A DNA stretch of 64,000 nt from Diplosphaera chodatii (lineage: Eukaryota > Chlorophyta > Trebouxiophyceae > Prasiolales > Stichococcaceae): positions 992,001 through 1,056,000 of the forward strand of contig JAALGY010000001.1 of NCBI GenBank assembly GCA_032358165.1, written 5' to 3'. Of the stretch, positions 25,101 to 42,326 are shown piece after piece. The notes under the pieces were generated by a model that saw only the letters and a program-made list of their open reading frames with translations, searched no databases and was not told the origin of the DNA. The position numbers and the translations under genes are program-made. Numbering within the stretch: position 1 is the stretch's first letter; each line of letters opens with the position of its first letter.

Positions 25101-27251
25101 CACCTGGAGGTACTTCCGCTTCTGGCTCCAGTGACGCGGCACAGGCGTTGTGTTGCGCAGCGACTGCAGGGTGACATTGCACATGGCATCTCATGCTGGT
25201 TGAGCACCCATGCGCCAGACACAACTGTGCATGCTGCTGCACCTTTGACCCTCGACTAGGCGTCTGTCACATGGGCAGCAGCGGCGTCGCACCTTGAGCC
25301 ACACCAGCAGCCGGGGGTCGGGCGAGGTTACGTCCCATACCTCCACTACCTCCGGCCGCGGACACATCTGCAGTACGACATCCCGATGGTCAACCAGCGA
25401 ATGCCGTGAGATACGGGACGATAGGATCAGTATTCCACACGCCACACAAGCGTCCCCACAATCTGGCAAGAACATGCTGCAATGATGCCTGTCACGCATG
25501 GTGAGCCTGCAGACTTGGCATGTGACAGGCAGCGATGCGCGCCTGCTTGAGCGCGGCGATCGCCATGCGGCTCTCCTGCTTCAGCTTCTTCTTGCTGATG
25601 CCGGTCTGCCGCTCCGCCTCCGCGTCGCTGTCCTCGTCCTCACTCGCCTCTGCCTCCGGCTTTGGCTCCTCCTGTCCCGACAGGCTCTGCAGCTTACGAT
25701 GCTTGCCAGACATATTTGAGATGTGGGGCAACCGCCTCTGCATGCTTTGCTGACCTGTTGCAAAAGTACTCCTGCAGGTGCCAGGCAGGCGGTGCAGCGT
25801 CGCAGCAAGACGCTGGGTGTGTGGCATCTTGGTGTGAAGATATATATAGACCCACCTTCACTTCTTCGTCGGCCTCTGCATCCTCATCGTCGCTGAGCGG
25901 AGCAGTGCCAGTGACCTGCTCCGCCGACGCGAACTTGTCGAAGATGCGCTTGAAGTCCGCATAGGGGTCGCTGGCCTACGTTGGAGGGTCACCATACACA
26001 TTTGCCCGGCCGGGTATGTGGCTCGAGATGGAGGCGTCACGTGGCTGTCAACCACAGGCGCTGACGCTGATTATGTGCACCGTTTGCACTGGAGCTAGCT
26101 GCTGGGGCAAGGGAGGAATGCTTGCTCTCAGGTGTGCCTGTCTCACCTCCTGCTTGACCTCATCTGACTGAGGCGTGTCTCCACCTCCCAGGCCAAAGCC
26201 AGGGGTGAAATTACCAAGCCCTGGCGTGCTGCTGCCTGCATTGCATGAAAGCGACCATCATCATTTCGTAACACCTTGACTGCTGCAGAATGCTGTGCTG
26301 ATGCTTGACAAGAACTTGAGAGGGCATTGGAACAGTGTGGTCAGTGCAAGGTTTCGCCTGGAGTTTCGCTGCCAAGCCCTGCCGGTGTGAAGCCGCCCAG
26401 CCCTGCGGTGGGAGCCTCCGCCGCATCAAGCTCTGAAGCACCCAGCCCTGGCGTCGCCCCAAGACCAGGCGTAGCGCCAAGGCCCAGGCCACCCGGCGCG
26501 TCGCCGTCTGCTTGGGCGTCCGCTGCAGGGTCTGACCCCAGGCCTGGCCGGTCTGCTGCGCCAAATCCGAGCCCGTTCAATGCTGGCGTGCCTGCAGCAA
26601 GCAGCATCAAGGCAGCAGCCAGTCAGATGGGGTTTTGCAGTTACAGGTCGTGGCCGCCATGCGCAAGCGCTTGCCAAGGGCATTCTGCAAGACTGCAGAC
26701 CATAGCACCGCTGGCCCACTCCACTCACTGGATTCGGCTGGTTCTTCTGTCTCCTCAGGGCCTGCTGAAGCGACAAAGGCCTCGTACTCCCGTGGAGCGG
26801 ACACGTACTCGACCTCAGCTCCCAACGAGGAAGGCTGAGCAAACACACCACATGCTCAGATTGTGCAGGTCTATAAACCACTAGCCATGCACGTGCAAGC
26901 AACATGTGAGGCGCTGCAGACCAGGTGAGTGGTTGCTAACCTGAGCACCGCTGTCTGTGTCTGCAGGCCTCTGGCTTGCTTGCCTGCACATGATGCGCAC
27001 ACAGCTTTGTCCCTCACGCGTGCATTTGAGCCTGCTGGCACGCTCAAGAGGGGCCCTACGTCATGCGAACACGCGCAAAATCTGGCAACTGACCTGACGG
27101 CCTGCTTTGCAGCCTTGCCCTTCTTCAGACGTGCACGTCGCTTCTGCGCCGCTGTGAGCTTGGCCTGGCCAGCTGTTCCGTTTGCTTCGCTGCTGGTGCC
27201 ATTCGCATGTACGTCCGCAGTGTTGACCCCGGCCTCAGCGTCCTTTGCCAT
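22195..27251 (-). CDS. SF3B2: Splicing factor 3B subunit 2 (SF3b145/CUS1 family)
   Basis: Exons: 27251-27094, 26974-26941 (limits uncertain; 26950 is another acceptor), 26834-26729, 26591-26358, 26235-26147, 25975-25856, 25686-25543, 25367-25293, 25163-25104, 24970-24833, 24679-24554, 24404-24273, 24068-23922, 23661-23563, 23437-23305, 23140-23002, 22757-22664, 22347-22195; about 726 residues. Family signatures: RPEVVEVWDVTSPDPRLLVW, TPVPRHWSQKRKYLQGKRGI, GKMGKLDIDYQVLHDAFFKY, PPPWLINMQRYGPPPSYPDL, FGYQPGGWGKPPVNEDG, PLYGDVF, QLYQVLEQKE and the EDFSDLVAKKAREQKRK end. SF3B2 belongs to the U2 snRNP SF3b complex that recognises the branch site in the nucleus. The N-terminal part carries TPGLG repeats, and exon 15 has four GIAS-type repeats. 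Donors at 26357 and 25542 are GC and have no in-phase GT alternative. Confidence 0.93.
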
Positions 27252-27695
27252 GGTGAGTGATGGCTAGGGGCCCGATATAGGCAGGGCACTTGTGCAGATG
27301 ATTCACAGCATTCACGGGTTTGCCATCTAGCCACAACAACCGTGCGCCTACGCCTTGAACAACGTAATAGCAGTTGATACTGTTTCGCTCCAGGTATGCG
27401 GTGATCTGATGCAGGTTGACGCTGCACCGGGGCATCCTGCGGCCTAGACTTTAGCCTGCTACTTCCAGCCAGCGCTTGCTGCTTCCACTCTCCCCAGCCA
27501 AGATGTGCACTGCTGAGCAAATACGGTAAGAGGCATACCGACCAAAAGACCATCACTTACATCGAGCAAAAACCAGCTGCAAACTGAGGACACGAGGTTC
27601 CGACCCTGTGCTGTGCCTCAAGGATGGCGAGTCCAGAAGGACCACCCCGTGTGCTTCCACATATGGACTGGATTGCCCCTGCCGCTTGACCAGAG
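27252..27695. other. Intergenic region between calcium ATPase and SF3B2
   Basis: Both flanking genes are on the minus strand. It should contain the ATPase 3' untranslated region and the SF3B2 promoter. No other feature is visible apart from a candidate poly(A) signal. Confidence 0.55.
27557..27561 (-). terminator. Candidate TGTAA polyadenylation signal
   Basis: TGTAA on the minus strand lies about 135 bases after the calcium ATPase stop at 27696, a typical distance for an algal poly(A) signal. Confidence 0.4.
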
Positions 27696-34836
<7,141 letters not shown>

Positions 34837-35369
34837 TCTAGCTTGCCCAAACCACATCCGTTGTCGACAGACTCAAGGTGCACAGCTGGCGCAGCTACAC
34901 TGCAGAATTGAGTCCCTAGCTGGCGTCGCACCAGCAGCACGCATTGCATCCGCGACTCCTTTGCATCTGATAGCAGGATACCAATGTCGTCGGAAACTCT
35001 ATCTGCTCATAGCACTTTCATAAGCGAGTTCAGCAGTGCGACATGTCAGACATGCTGGGAAAGACGACACAATGTGACTGGGCATCCGCACATCATGCTG
35101 GTAAGCAACCGTCGCTGCTGCTGTCACTTCGATTATAAGAATGGAAAGTGTGTGTTCATGCACTTGCAGTGATGATGTGCACGTGTTTGGCATGATTGGG
35201 CCCCGATCAAACTGATCGACAGCGTGTTCTGCGCTTCTCCCCTCCTTGGGCCAAACCCCAAGCGTGAATCACCTGTTGGGTACGTGATGCCACGCAGCTG
35301 CAGTGGCAACCTGCATAATGCAGGTGCACCCTCATTCGCCTGCCCCATTTCAGGAATGCGCACGTCAAC
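34837..35369. promoter_or_regulatory. Divergent promoter region, ATPase / F-box gene B
   Basis: About 530 bases separate the start codons of two genes transcribed away from each other. No gene fits inside. A shared bidirectional promoter is inferred from the arrangement only; no clear core element was recognised. Confidence 0.5.
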
Positions 35370-38300
35370 ATGAGGGTCGTACCTTTCCGCATCGACTTCA
35401 AGGCCTCTCGCAACAAAGGTGGCAGGGTGCAGAATGGGCACACAGTGCCGGTACATGCGGCGTCAGCAATGAAGTCAGAGGCCACTCGGAACAATCCACA
35501 TGTCTCCGGAGGTCTTGATGCCGCCTCAGATGATAAGGCTTGCAGCAGCAACAGTGAACGTGAGGCATCAAAGAAGGTTCAGTTGCTGGATCTGCCCCCG
35601 GCACTCCTGCAGGAAATATTCGCACACATCGGTCCAGGGGCCAGCAGGACGGGCATCATTCTGTCCTTCATCTGTCGCGCGTTCCGTTCAGCTGTGTCAG
35701 ATGGCGCCGACCACCGTCTGTGGACCCACATCAGGCCAGACCTGTGCCGTGCACGCCATGGCACCCGATGGCCAGGGTTCACTGCATGGCTGAAGGCGCG
35801 TGGCGCCGTGGTCCGCCACCTCGCCCTGCCGTAAGTCCTAACCTGCACACCCCTGCTGCAAATCTTCCTGTGTCTATTCAAGGCGACACCCACTGTTGCC
35901 AACGGTGTGACATTCACCGAGAGTCGCTCATTGCCCACAGCGGCGAGTACATGGGCCAGGCAATGCACATCCATGACGATCCAGACCGCAGCAACATCGC
36001 ATGCGCCCTGGCGCGCCTGCCAGACATGCCACAGCTTGTCACTCTGGACCTATCGCTCCCAGGTATTGATGGCCGCTGCAAAACCACAGCCTGTCATTGA
36101 TCAGCTACACTACAGCCTAAACAGCCATTGGCAGCGGTATGTTTTGCTCACAATGCAGGGCTGTGGGGTCCGGATGAGGTGGATGCTTCAACACTGGCGC
36201 CGCTGAGTCGACTGAAAACCTTGCGCAGCCTGCGCCTGGACCTATCCTTTACCGTGTCAAACGCTGGCGGCTGGGACTTCCTGCAGTGCCTGCAGCAACT
36301 GACAAGCCTGTGTCTGGAGGGTGCGGATGAGCCACACATCCTGCCACTCGCAATGCCCAAGAACGTGCACAAGGGTCCTGCGCCTGCCGACAGCCTCTGT
36401 GCAACCAGCGACTGAACCCGGCTGGTGCTTGATTGCAGGGCGCCACAACCATGCTGCTCCTAGCTTTGACTTCAGGGCGCTGCTGCCGCTGCAGCAGCTG
36501 GCAGTTTTGACTGTGACTCTTGACCATGATGGCGCGGTGGGAGCCTTGACTGGTGAGCTGCCTCTTGCTGGTAGGCCAGGGAAAGTGATTGTGCATGCTC
36601 TGCTTGATGTTGTCACTACGATGACCTGCAACTGGCAGCTGCAAAGGGAAGATTCACATCTGCAGAGCTGCCAGCACTGCGCAGCCTGAGGATACAGATG
36701 CCAACAGTTGGAGGGTGGGATGACAGTGCCGCCCAAAAATGGGACAGCTTCAGCGGTGGGAGTCTTGCCTCTTTTCCGATTGGCAGTTTCCGTATGTGCT
36801 GAATGTAGTGTGAGTGTGGTCAACATTTGCAGGTGGTGTGCTTTGTGATATCGCAGCCACTTCTGTATGCCAGCTGTCCCGCAGGTCTAAGCCAGCTGCG
36901 GGAGCTGCATATCTTGCCCCCGAGCCGTGGGGAGTTGCCAGCTGACTGGCCAACACTGCCATCAAACGATGCCCTGGAGCAACTGACCGGTCTTACCTCG
37001 CTTGAGATCCAGGTGAAGTGCCTCAGTGCGCTGATCAGAAGGGCTCTGGTCGTTCCGGCAGTGCTGGTTGCAGCTGTCTCTACACAACGTGCCGCTGGGC
37101 AGCTGACATCAGGGTTCATTTTTGGTCAGGTTGCTGGGCTGAAGGACCAGGGGATGCTGCCGGCAAACATCACAGCCCTGGAGGGCCTGGCGCACCTCAG
37201 CGTGAAGGGCCATGCAGCCATGGGGCGCCTGCCTCACGGCTTTGCAAACCTCAGCAGCTTGACCGAACTTCAGTTCGAAAAGGTCGGCAAGCTTAGTTGT
37301 TTACATGAGTGAGCAGGTGACAGCATTGCACGGGGACAACTTGTGGCAGCTTACCTCTGTTGCGGCCCACCTGACACGTCTTCTTTTGGCGCAGGTGGTG
37401 TTTGGAGTTGGCAAGCCAGTGCAGGGCGGCTTTGCTGCTCTGCAGCGGCTGTCGCTCCAATCCTGTTCTGGATGGGTGCCCCTCAGCACAGCGCCGCCGA
37501 TGCTGCACGTGCTGCACATCGCCGAGTGCGATGATGTCCTGCTGCACCCCGAGCTCATCGAGAATCTGCAGCGACTGGATGTGCGTTGCGAGGTGCACCA
37601 GGCCTGGCAGGTACGCCCGTGTAGTACAGCTTTCACATTGTGAGTGTGCATCATCCACTCAGCATCGTCTGCCAGTGTGTAGGCTGCACATGTAAATATC
37701 ACGTGCTTATGTGCAGCAGATGGCGCCCAGCAGCAATGTGGTTTTTGATTGATTTGTACAGGACAAGTCCAAATCAGCTAGGCGATCGATGGTGCCGGAT
37801 GTGGCGTTGGCGCTGCGCGCTGTGCACAGCATCGTCATCTATAACCCACCGACATGGGTCGGCCTGCCAACGCCACTGGCTCTTGACCACCTGCTCGACC
37901 TCGATCTGCAGGTGATAGTTCTGCAGCTACGGGCTTGCCATGCTTTCATGACGGGGGCGGCAGTTTGGCGCATACACTAGATAAACGGCGCAGGGCAGAC
38001 GTTCATAGTACATGACCCTGTCGAGCGATTGCTGAATATCTGCACTGGCAGACAGTTGCAGCGCACTTTACCAGGCGATTACTGCCTGATGTTGCAGGGC
38101 TGCGCACTGCGGGGCATCCCGCAGGAGCTGGCGCAGGCCACACGGCTGCAGCGCCTGCGCATCATTGATGACTTGGACTACCTGACCCTGGGGGCCCCAG
38201 ACGCCGATGTGCTTGCCAGCATGCAGAGCCTCACCTTCCTGTCGATCGCCAAGGTGCAGCACTGCAAGCAGATTCGCCTCGGCCTCGGCCTCGGCCTCGG

Positions 38301-38971
38301 CCTCGGAAGCACTTGCAGCATGCATCAGTGGGTTTGGATGCCTTGACAACACCTTGCCCTTCTGTATTTAGCCATTGATGAATCTATTTTCCTTCTGTTT
38401 GCAGCCGGCGCGCGAGTGGGCCAAACGTATGCAGAAGCTGCAGATAGCACACAGGGCGCTGCCGCTGTGGCAGCCTGACCACATGGCCGACCTGCTGGTC
38501 ATCCTATGGCAGCTGCGGGTACGGACATGTCAATGTGATGCCTGCCATCACATCAACATTGTGGCCCTGGAGGCCTCTCTCAAGTTTTTGACCATCTGTG
38601 CTTCATTGACTGCACAGTAAGCAAACACGCACTGTTGCTGCTGATCTTGTGTCAACCCCTGGTGGCAGGCCCGTGACCTCCTGGTGGTTTTGCGTGAGCC
38701 CAGCGACGTGAGGGTCCCGCTCTCTGTGGCCGCCACTGCGCCCAGGGATGTCCCAGGGCGCTGTGTCATCTCGACAAGTCTCGTCGGGCGCCTGTGTGGG
38801 AAGGCGGCAGCAGCAGAGGGGCAGTCCCTCCAGCAGCAGGCGCTTGCAGCGCTGCGGCACTGGCTGGATGTCCGGTTCCCGGACACAGACGCACGGTTCC
38901 AGCAGGTGGCAGACCGCGACGGTGCAGCCGCGCTAGAGTCGCTGGCGGCAGCCGTCCTGCAAGGACAGTGA
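35370..38971 (+). CDS. F-box / leucine-rich-repeat protein B
   Basis: Exons: 35370-35830, 35941-36062, 36159-36320, 36439-36552, 36639-36791, 36885-37012, 37130-37282, 37395-37610, 37762-37911, 38098-38253, 38405-38518, 38669-38971; 743 residues in phase. The F-box is at about residues 68-115 (LLDLPPALLQEIFAHIGPGA, then LSFICRAFRSAV). LRR-like segments follow, for example LAPLSRLKTLRSLRLDLSF, AGLKDQGMLPANITALEGLA and TRLQRLRIIDDLDYL. The C-terminal domain starts with LLVVLREPSDVRVPL. It is a paralogue of protein A, which lies on the opposite strand 14 kb away. It lacks two introns that A has: within the F-box and within exon 8. The N-terminal extension may be shorter, because a second in-frame ATG follows at about 35469. 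Likely an SCF substrate adaptor; the target is unknown. Confidence 0.85.
38277..38306. repeat. (CCTCGG)5 microsatellite in an intron
   Basis: Five near-perfect CCTCGG units lie in intron 38254-38404 of F-box gene B. Confidence 0.9.
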
Positions 38972-39055
38972 CTTGCGATAGCAGACAGTCCGATCGACAA
39001 ACACTTCGGGTACATCATGCGCTCGTCTGTTTGTGGGGTGAGGGCGTCGTCAGTT

Positions 39056-39060
39056 TTACA
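39056..39060 (-). terminator. Candidate TGTAA polyadenylation signal
   Basis: TGTAA on the minus strand lies about 113 bases after the hydrolase stop at 39173, in the short convergent gap 38972-39172 between this gene and F-box gene B. Confidence 0.4.
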
Positions 39061-39172
39061 GTACTCTCAACAGGTTTACGGTACTCTCTCAAAAATGGGG
39101 ATTCTGATGGTTTATTCGATTGCAACTATCTGTAGTGGCCTGAACGCATGCATACGGGCACTTGATCTGCCG

Positions 39173-41717
39173 TTATCTGAGGAAGGAGACAAGCTGCTGC
39201 ACCACCTGCTGCGGGTAGTCCTCCTGCGATGCGCAAGGGAGCTGTTGCCATCGAGCGCATGTGGCTTGCTTCCTCTGAACTGGCAGTTGGTTCACCATGG
39301 TCTCAACCTGGCACGCCATGCTTGCACGACATGTTTGCCACTGAGATCATGCAGATCGGACCTGAGGCTGGTGGCCTGCAGCCTCGATGACCTTTGCAGT
39401 GATGTTACTGGGGTTGGACTTCGCAACATTTTCTGCCTCTGCCGGCTGCAGAGTAGCAGACCCCAACGTCAGCATTGACACGGCAGTCTGGAATGCCATG
39501 CCAATTGACGGTGACCGCTCATCGTCGTGGTCCAGATGGTCATCTCCACCATCTGGGGATGACAAACAAAGTGCACCGAACTCGCACCTTGATATACTTG
39601 TCCGCATCACCAGTCAGGAGCAGTGTCGGCTTGCTCCAACTTGCCAGACCGGCTGTCAGCCGCTGGCCCAGGTCCTGCATATAAATTTGGCGGGTGGCTG
39701 CTCTGTGTTCGGCTGTGGATCATCGTGCAGAGTGAAGCTTCAGGGCAGTCCAAGCATAGATGGTGAGCACCTGCAGGTTGGCGCGCTTAACCGTCTCCAG
39801 CAGTGCCACACCCGCCTGGCTGGACTCCAGGTATGGCAGCCTGCAGCGGCCACATCAGACGGCAAGTCACAGCATGCTCCTGCCCGTGCATTGCTGGACA
39901 GCACCACCAGCAGCTGTGACACCTGGAGTGTGGACGCACCTGTACACGTCTGCGTCATCCAGGTTCATTTCGTAGGGCGTGCCACCCTCCAGGGTGCGCT
40001 CTGCAAGCATCGCATCCTGGCAGACGAGGGCACTGATAGCTTTGGGCAAACACACCAGCTGCACTTCCTGTTCATACATCAAGCGGCTTGTGAGCTCTTG
40101 TTGATCAGCATTGCAAGAGTACCTGACAGGCGAATGCGCCGGCAAACGGCACCGTCAGTGGTTTGAGCCGCAGCGGGAGCTTTGTCTGCACGCAGCCATC
40201 TCAACACGGATCATGCCTGCAAGCATGCCTGCCTTGCCCTTTAGCACTGCAGAGTGCATGCCGCTTCTTTCTATGTGGACTGACACATTCAAGGACCTTT
40301 TTTAAGACGAGAGACCGACAGGATTAGCAGCTCACCTCTGGTGAATACGGCACATCTATGAGCACCAGCTTTGCAATGGCATCAGGGTTTTTGAGCGCCC
40401 ATGTTGCTGCATATTGCCCCGTGATGAATCCGTGTGCAACCAGATTCAAGGGTCGTTTAATGTTCTTGTCGTCAAGCATGTTATCAAGCGCCTGCAGATG
40501 ACCAGAGACACACTGGAGCTCTGCAGAGCAGCGGGCTGGTCGCTGGACCCTGCTGTATGACTGTGACTCAAATGTTTGGTGGCAGATGTAGCCGGCGTGT
40601 TGCCCACCGTGTGAAACTCCTCCTCCGTATAGTTGAACCCAATTCTTGGCTGGGTATGCCTGCAAGACGAGCACTCATCTCATCACGGTGCTACTTTGTC
40701 CACAGGCCTGTTTGTAAGACTCAGCATAGTCGCGGGTAGTGCAGGGGTTACTCAAATGACGCACTCGCTGAAGCCAAAGCCGATCCAATCAGGTGCGTAT
40801 GCGTGCCATTTCCTGTCGTTCAGGTCCTGCAGCACCTGTGGCCCAGAGCGCAACAGCCACTGAGTTCCTCGCCATATGCACAGCACAAGTACGGGGTCCA
40901 CGGTGCAATGCCAGCGCTCTACTGACACATACCGGCAGAAAAGAGTAGGACTGGCTGGGCACGCCGTGCAGGAACAGTGTTGGAGGGGAGCGGGAATCGC
41001 TGGCCTTGTCCCCAATCTCCCTGTTGCAGCAAGGCTGCTAGTCGTGTCCCATGCCATCACAGCAACAGAAAACAATCCTGGATACCGAGGTGCATGACGC
41101 TGCCGCTGCTTCCCACCTGATGAACCATGTCAGCTCATCCACCCCGGAGCAGCTCCCGGTGGCCCGGGCACCCCACCACTGCCCGTACTGCCGGTTGTCT
41201 TGGTTGTCCCGTGTGCGCCGCGTCACAGCGCCCACCTCGCTAGTCTCTGGCGTCTCCTGGTAGATCGCCTGCGCGCAACATGACCCTGGTGAGGTGCGTG
41301 ATGACATATATACATGGACCGCCAACAGACTGTGCAGCACCTGGCCAAGGAGGTGCAGACATCTACACACTCATTGGACTCACATTCTTCGACGAATTAT
41401 TGTCAGTCACAAAGCTGGATAGACCTCTCTTCTCCTGCAGCACGAGCAGGGATGATCAGGCGCCAGCCTGACACTTGCGGCTGACGGCAGAGCCGACGTA
41501 TCTATGCACATACCGAGATCTAAACTGCATGTGGTCGCTGCTCACGCACTTAAAAGCACAGGTTCTGGTAAAGCAACATGAAACATGCCTTCTCGGCCCT
41601 GACGCATGTGCACGGTCTTCGGCGTTGCTGCAGCAGCGCTGATGGTCTGAAGCGGCAGCCATTAATGAAGCTCGGTGGGTTGAGCAGTGCTGGTGTGCCG
41701 CATTGCTCAAGCTGCAT
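39173..41717 (-). CDS. Alpha/beta hydrolase-fold protein, probably plastid-targeted, atypical active site
   Basis: Exons: 41717-41604 (first exon, less certain), 41268-41117, 40999-40933, 40835-40765, 40659-40608, 40491-40336, 40185-40123, 40016-39940, 39840-39771, 39674-39588, 39445-39362, 39223-39173; about 347 residues. Fold landmarks: PPTLFLHGVPSQSYSFLP (oxyanion HG), YAPDWIGFGFSE, LNLVAHGFITGQYAATWALK at the nucleophile elbow, DAMLAERTLEGGTPY, SKPTLLLTGDADKY (acid loop) and EAAGHQPQEDYPQQ (catalytic-type His). The elbow reads G-F-I-T-G with no Ser, as in a group of plant plastid alpha/beta hydrolases known to me. The first exon is rich in Arg/Ser/Pro/Cys and could be a transit peptide. 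The substrate is unknown, and catalysis may be lost. It diverges from the AGT gene. Confidence 0.8.
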
Positions 41718-42326
41718 GACCAATCGCCACGCTTTGACGTATGCCAGCTGCAGGCGCCCGGCCTGAGTACTTAGACTTGCACCCTTGTGATGCAACCTGC
41801 TTAAGGTTTGGGCACTCAGCGTGCGGTGATCCACACGCACGAGGAGGTGTTTGATGTCGCAATGCTGACAGCAATCAGATCTATGAGACAATCTCTCCAC
41901 TGTGCACTGCTGCTGCACGTGAGCACGTCAGGTCTGAGACCATCAACTGATCTTGCCTCAATGATAGGTTGCACAAACCCACAGCAACGAGCAGTTGCAA
42001 GCCAGGTTCATAAACCATCGCAATCAGCAGACGCCGCGTCGTGACAATCAGCTGCATTCAAGGTGTGCACTCTTGAGCATCACCTAGCAGTGCATGCTGC
42101 CTGTCCCGCTCATGACACGCGCAAGCAACGAAACACTTTGGCCAGGACACACATGCTCTGGAAGCATTATTTGAATACAAGCTGCGCATCTCAATGCAGA
42201 CCATCTCATTCATGCGACGCTTGATGTATATCTGCAACCTGCAGTCTGACCTGGGATCTGCTACGGCAGGACTGAGACGTCAGCAGCCCCAGCACAGGAT
42301 CAGGAGGCCAGCACGACCACGGAGAT
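41718..42326. promoter_or_regulatory. Divergent promoter region, alpha/beta hydrolase / AGT
   Basis: About 610 bases separate two genes transcribed in opposite directions. I found no exon in it. It should carry both promoters and 5' untranslated regions; additional 5' exons of either gene cannot be excluded. Confidence 0.45.
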
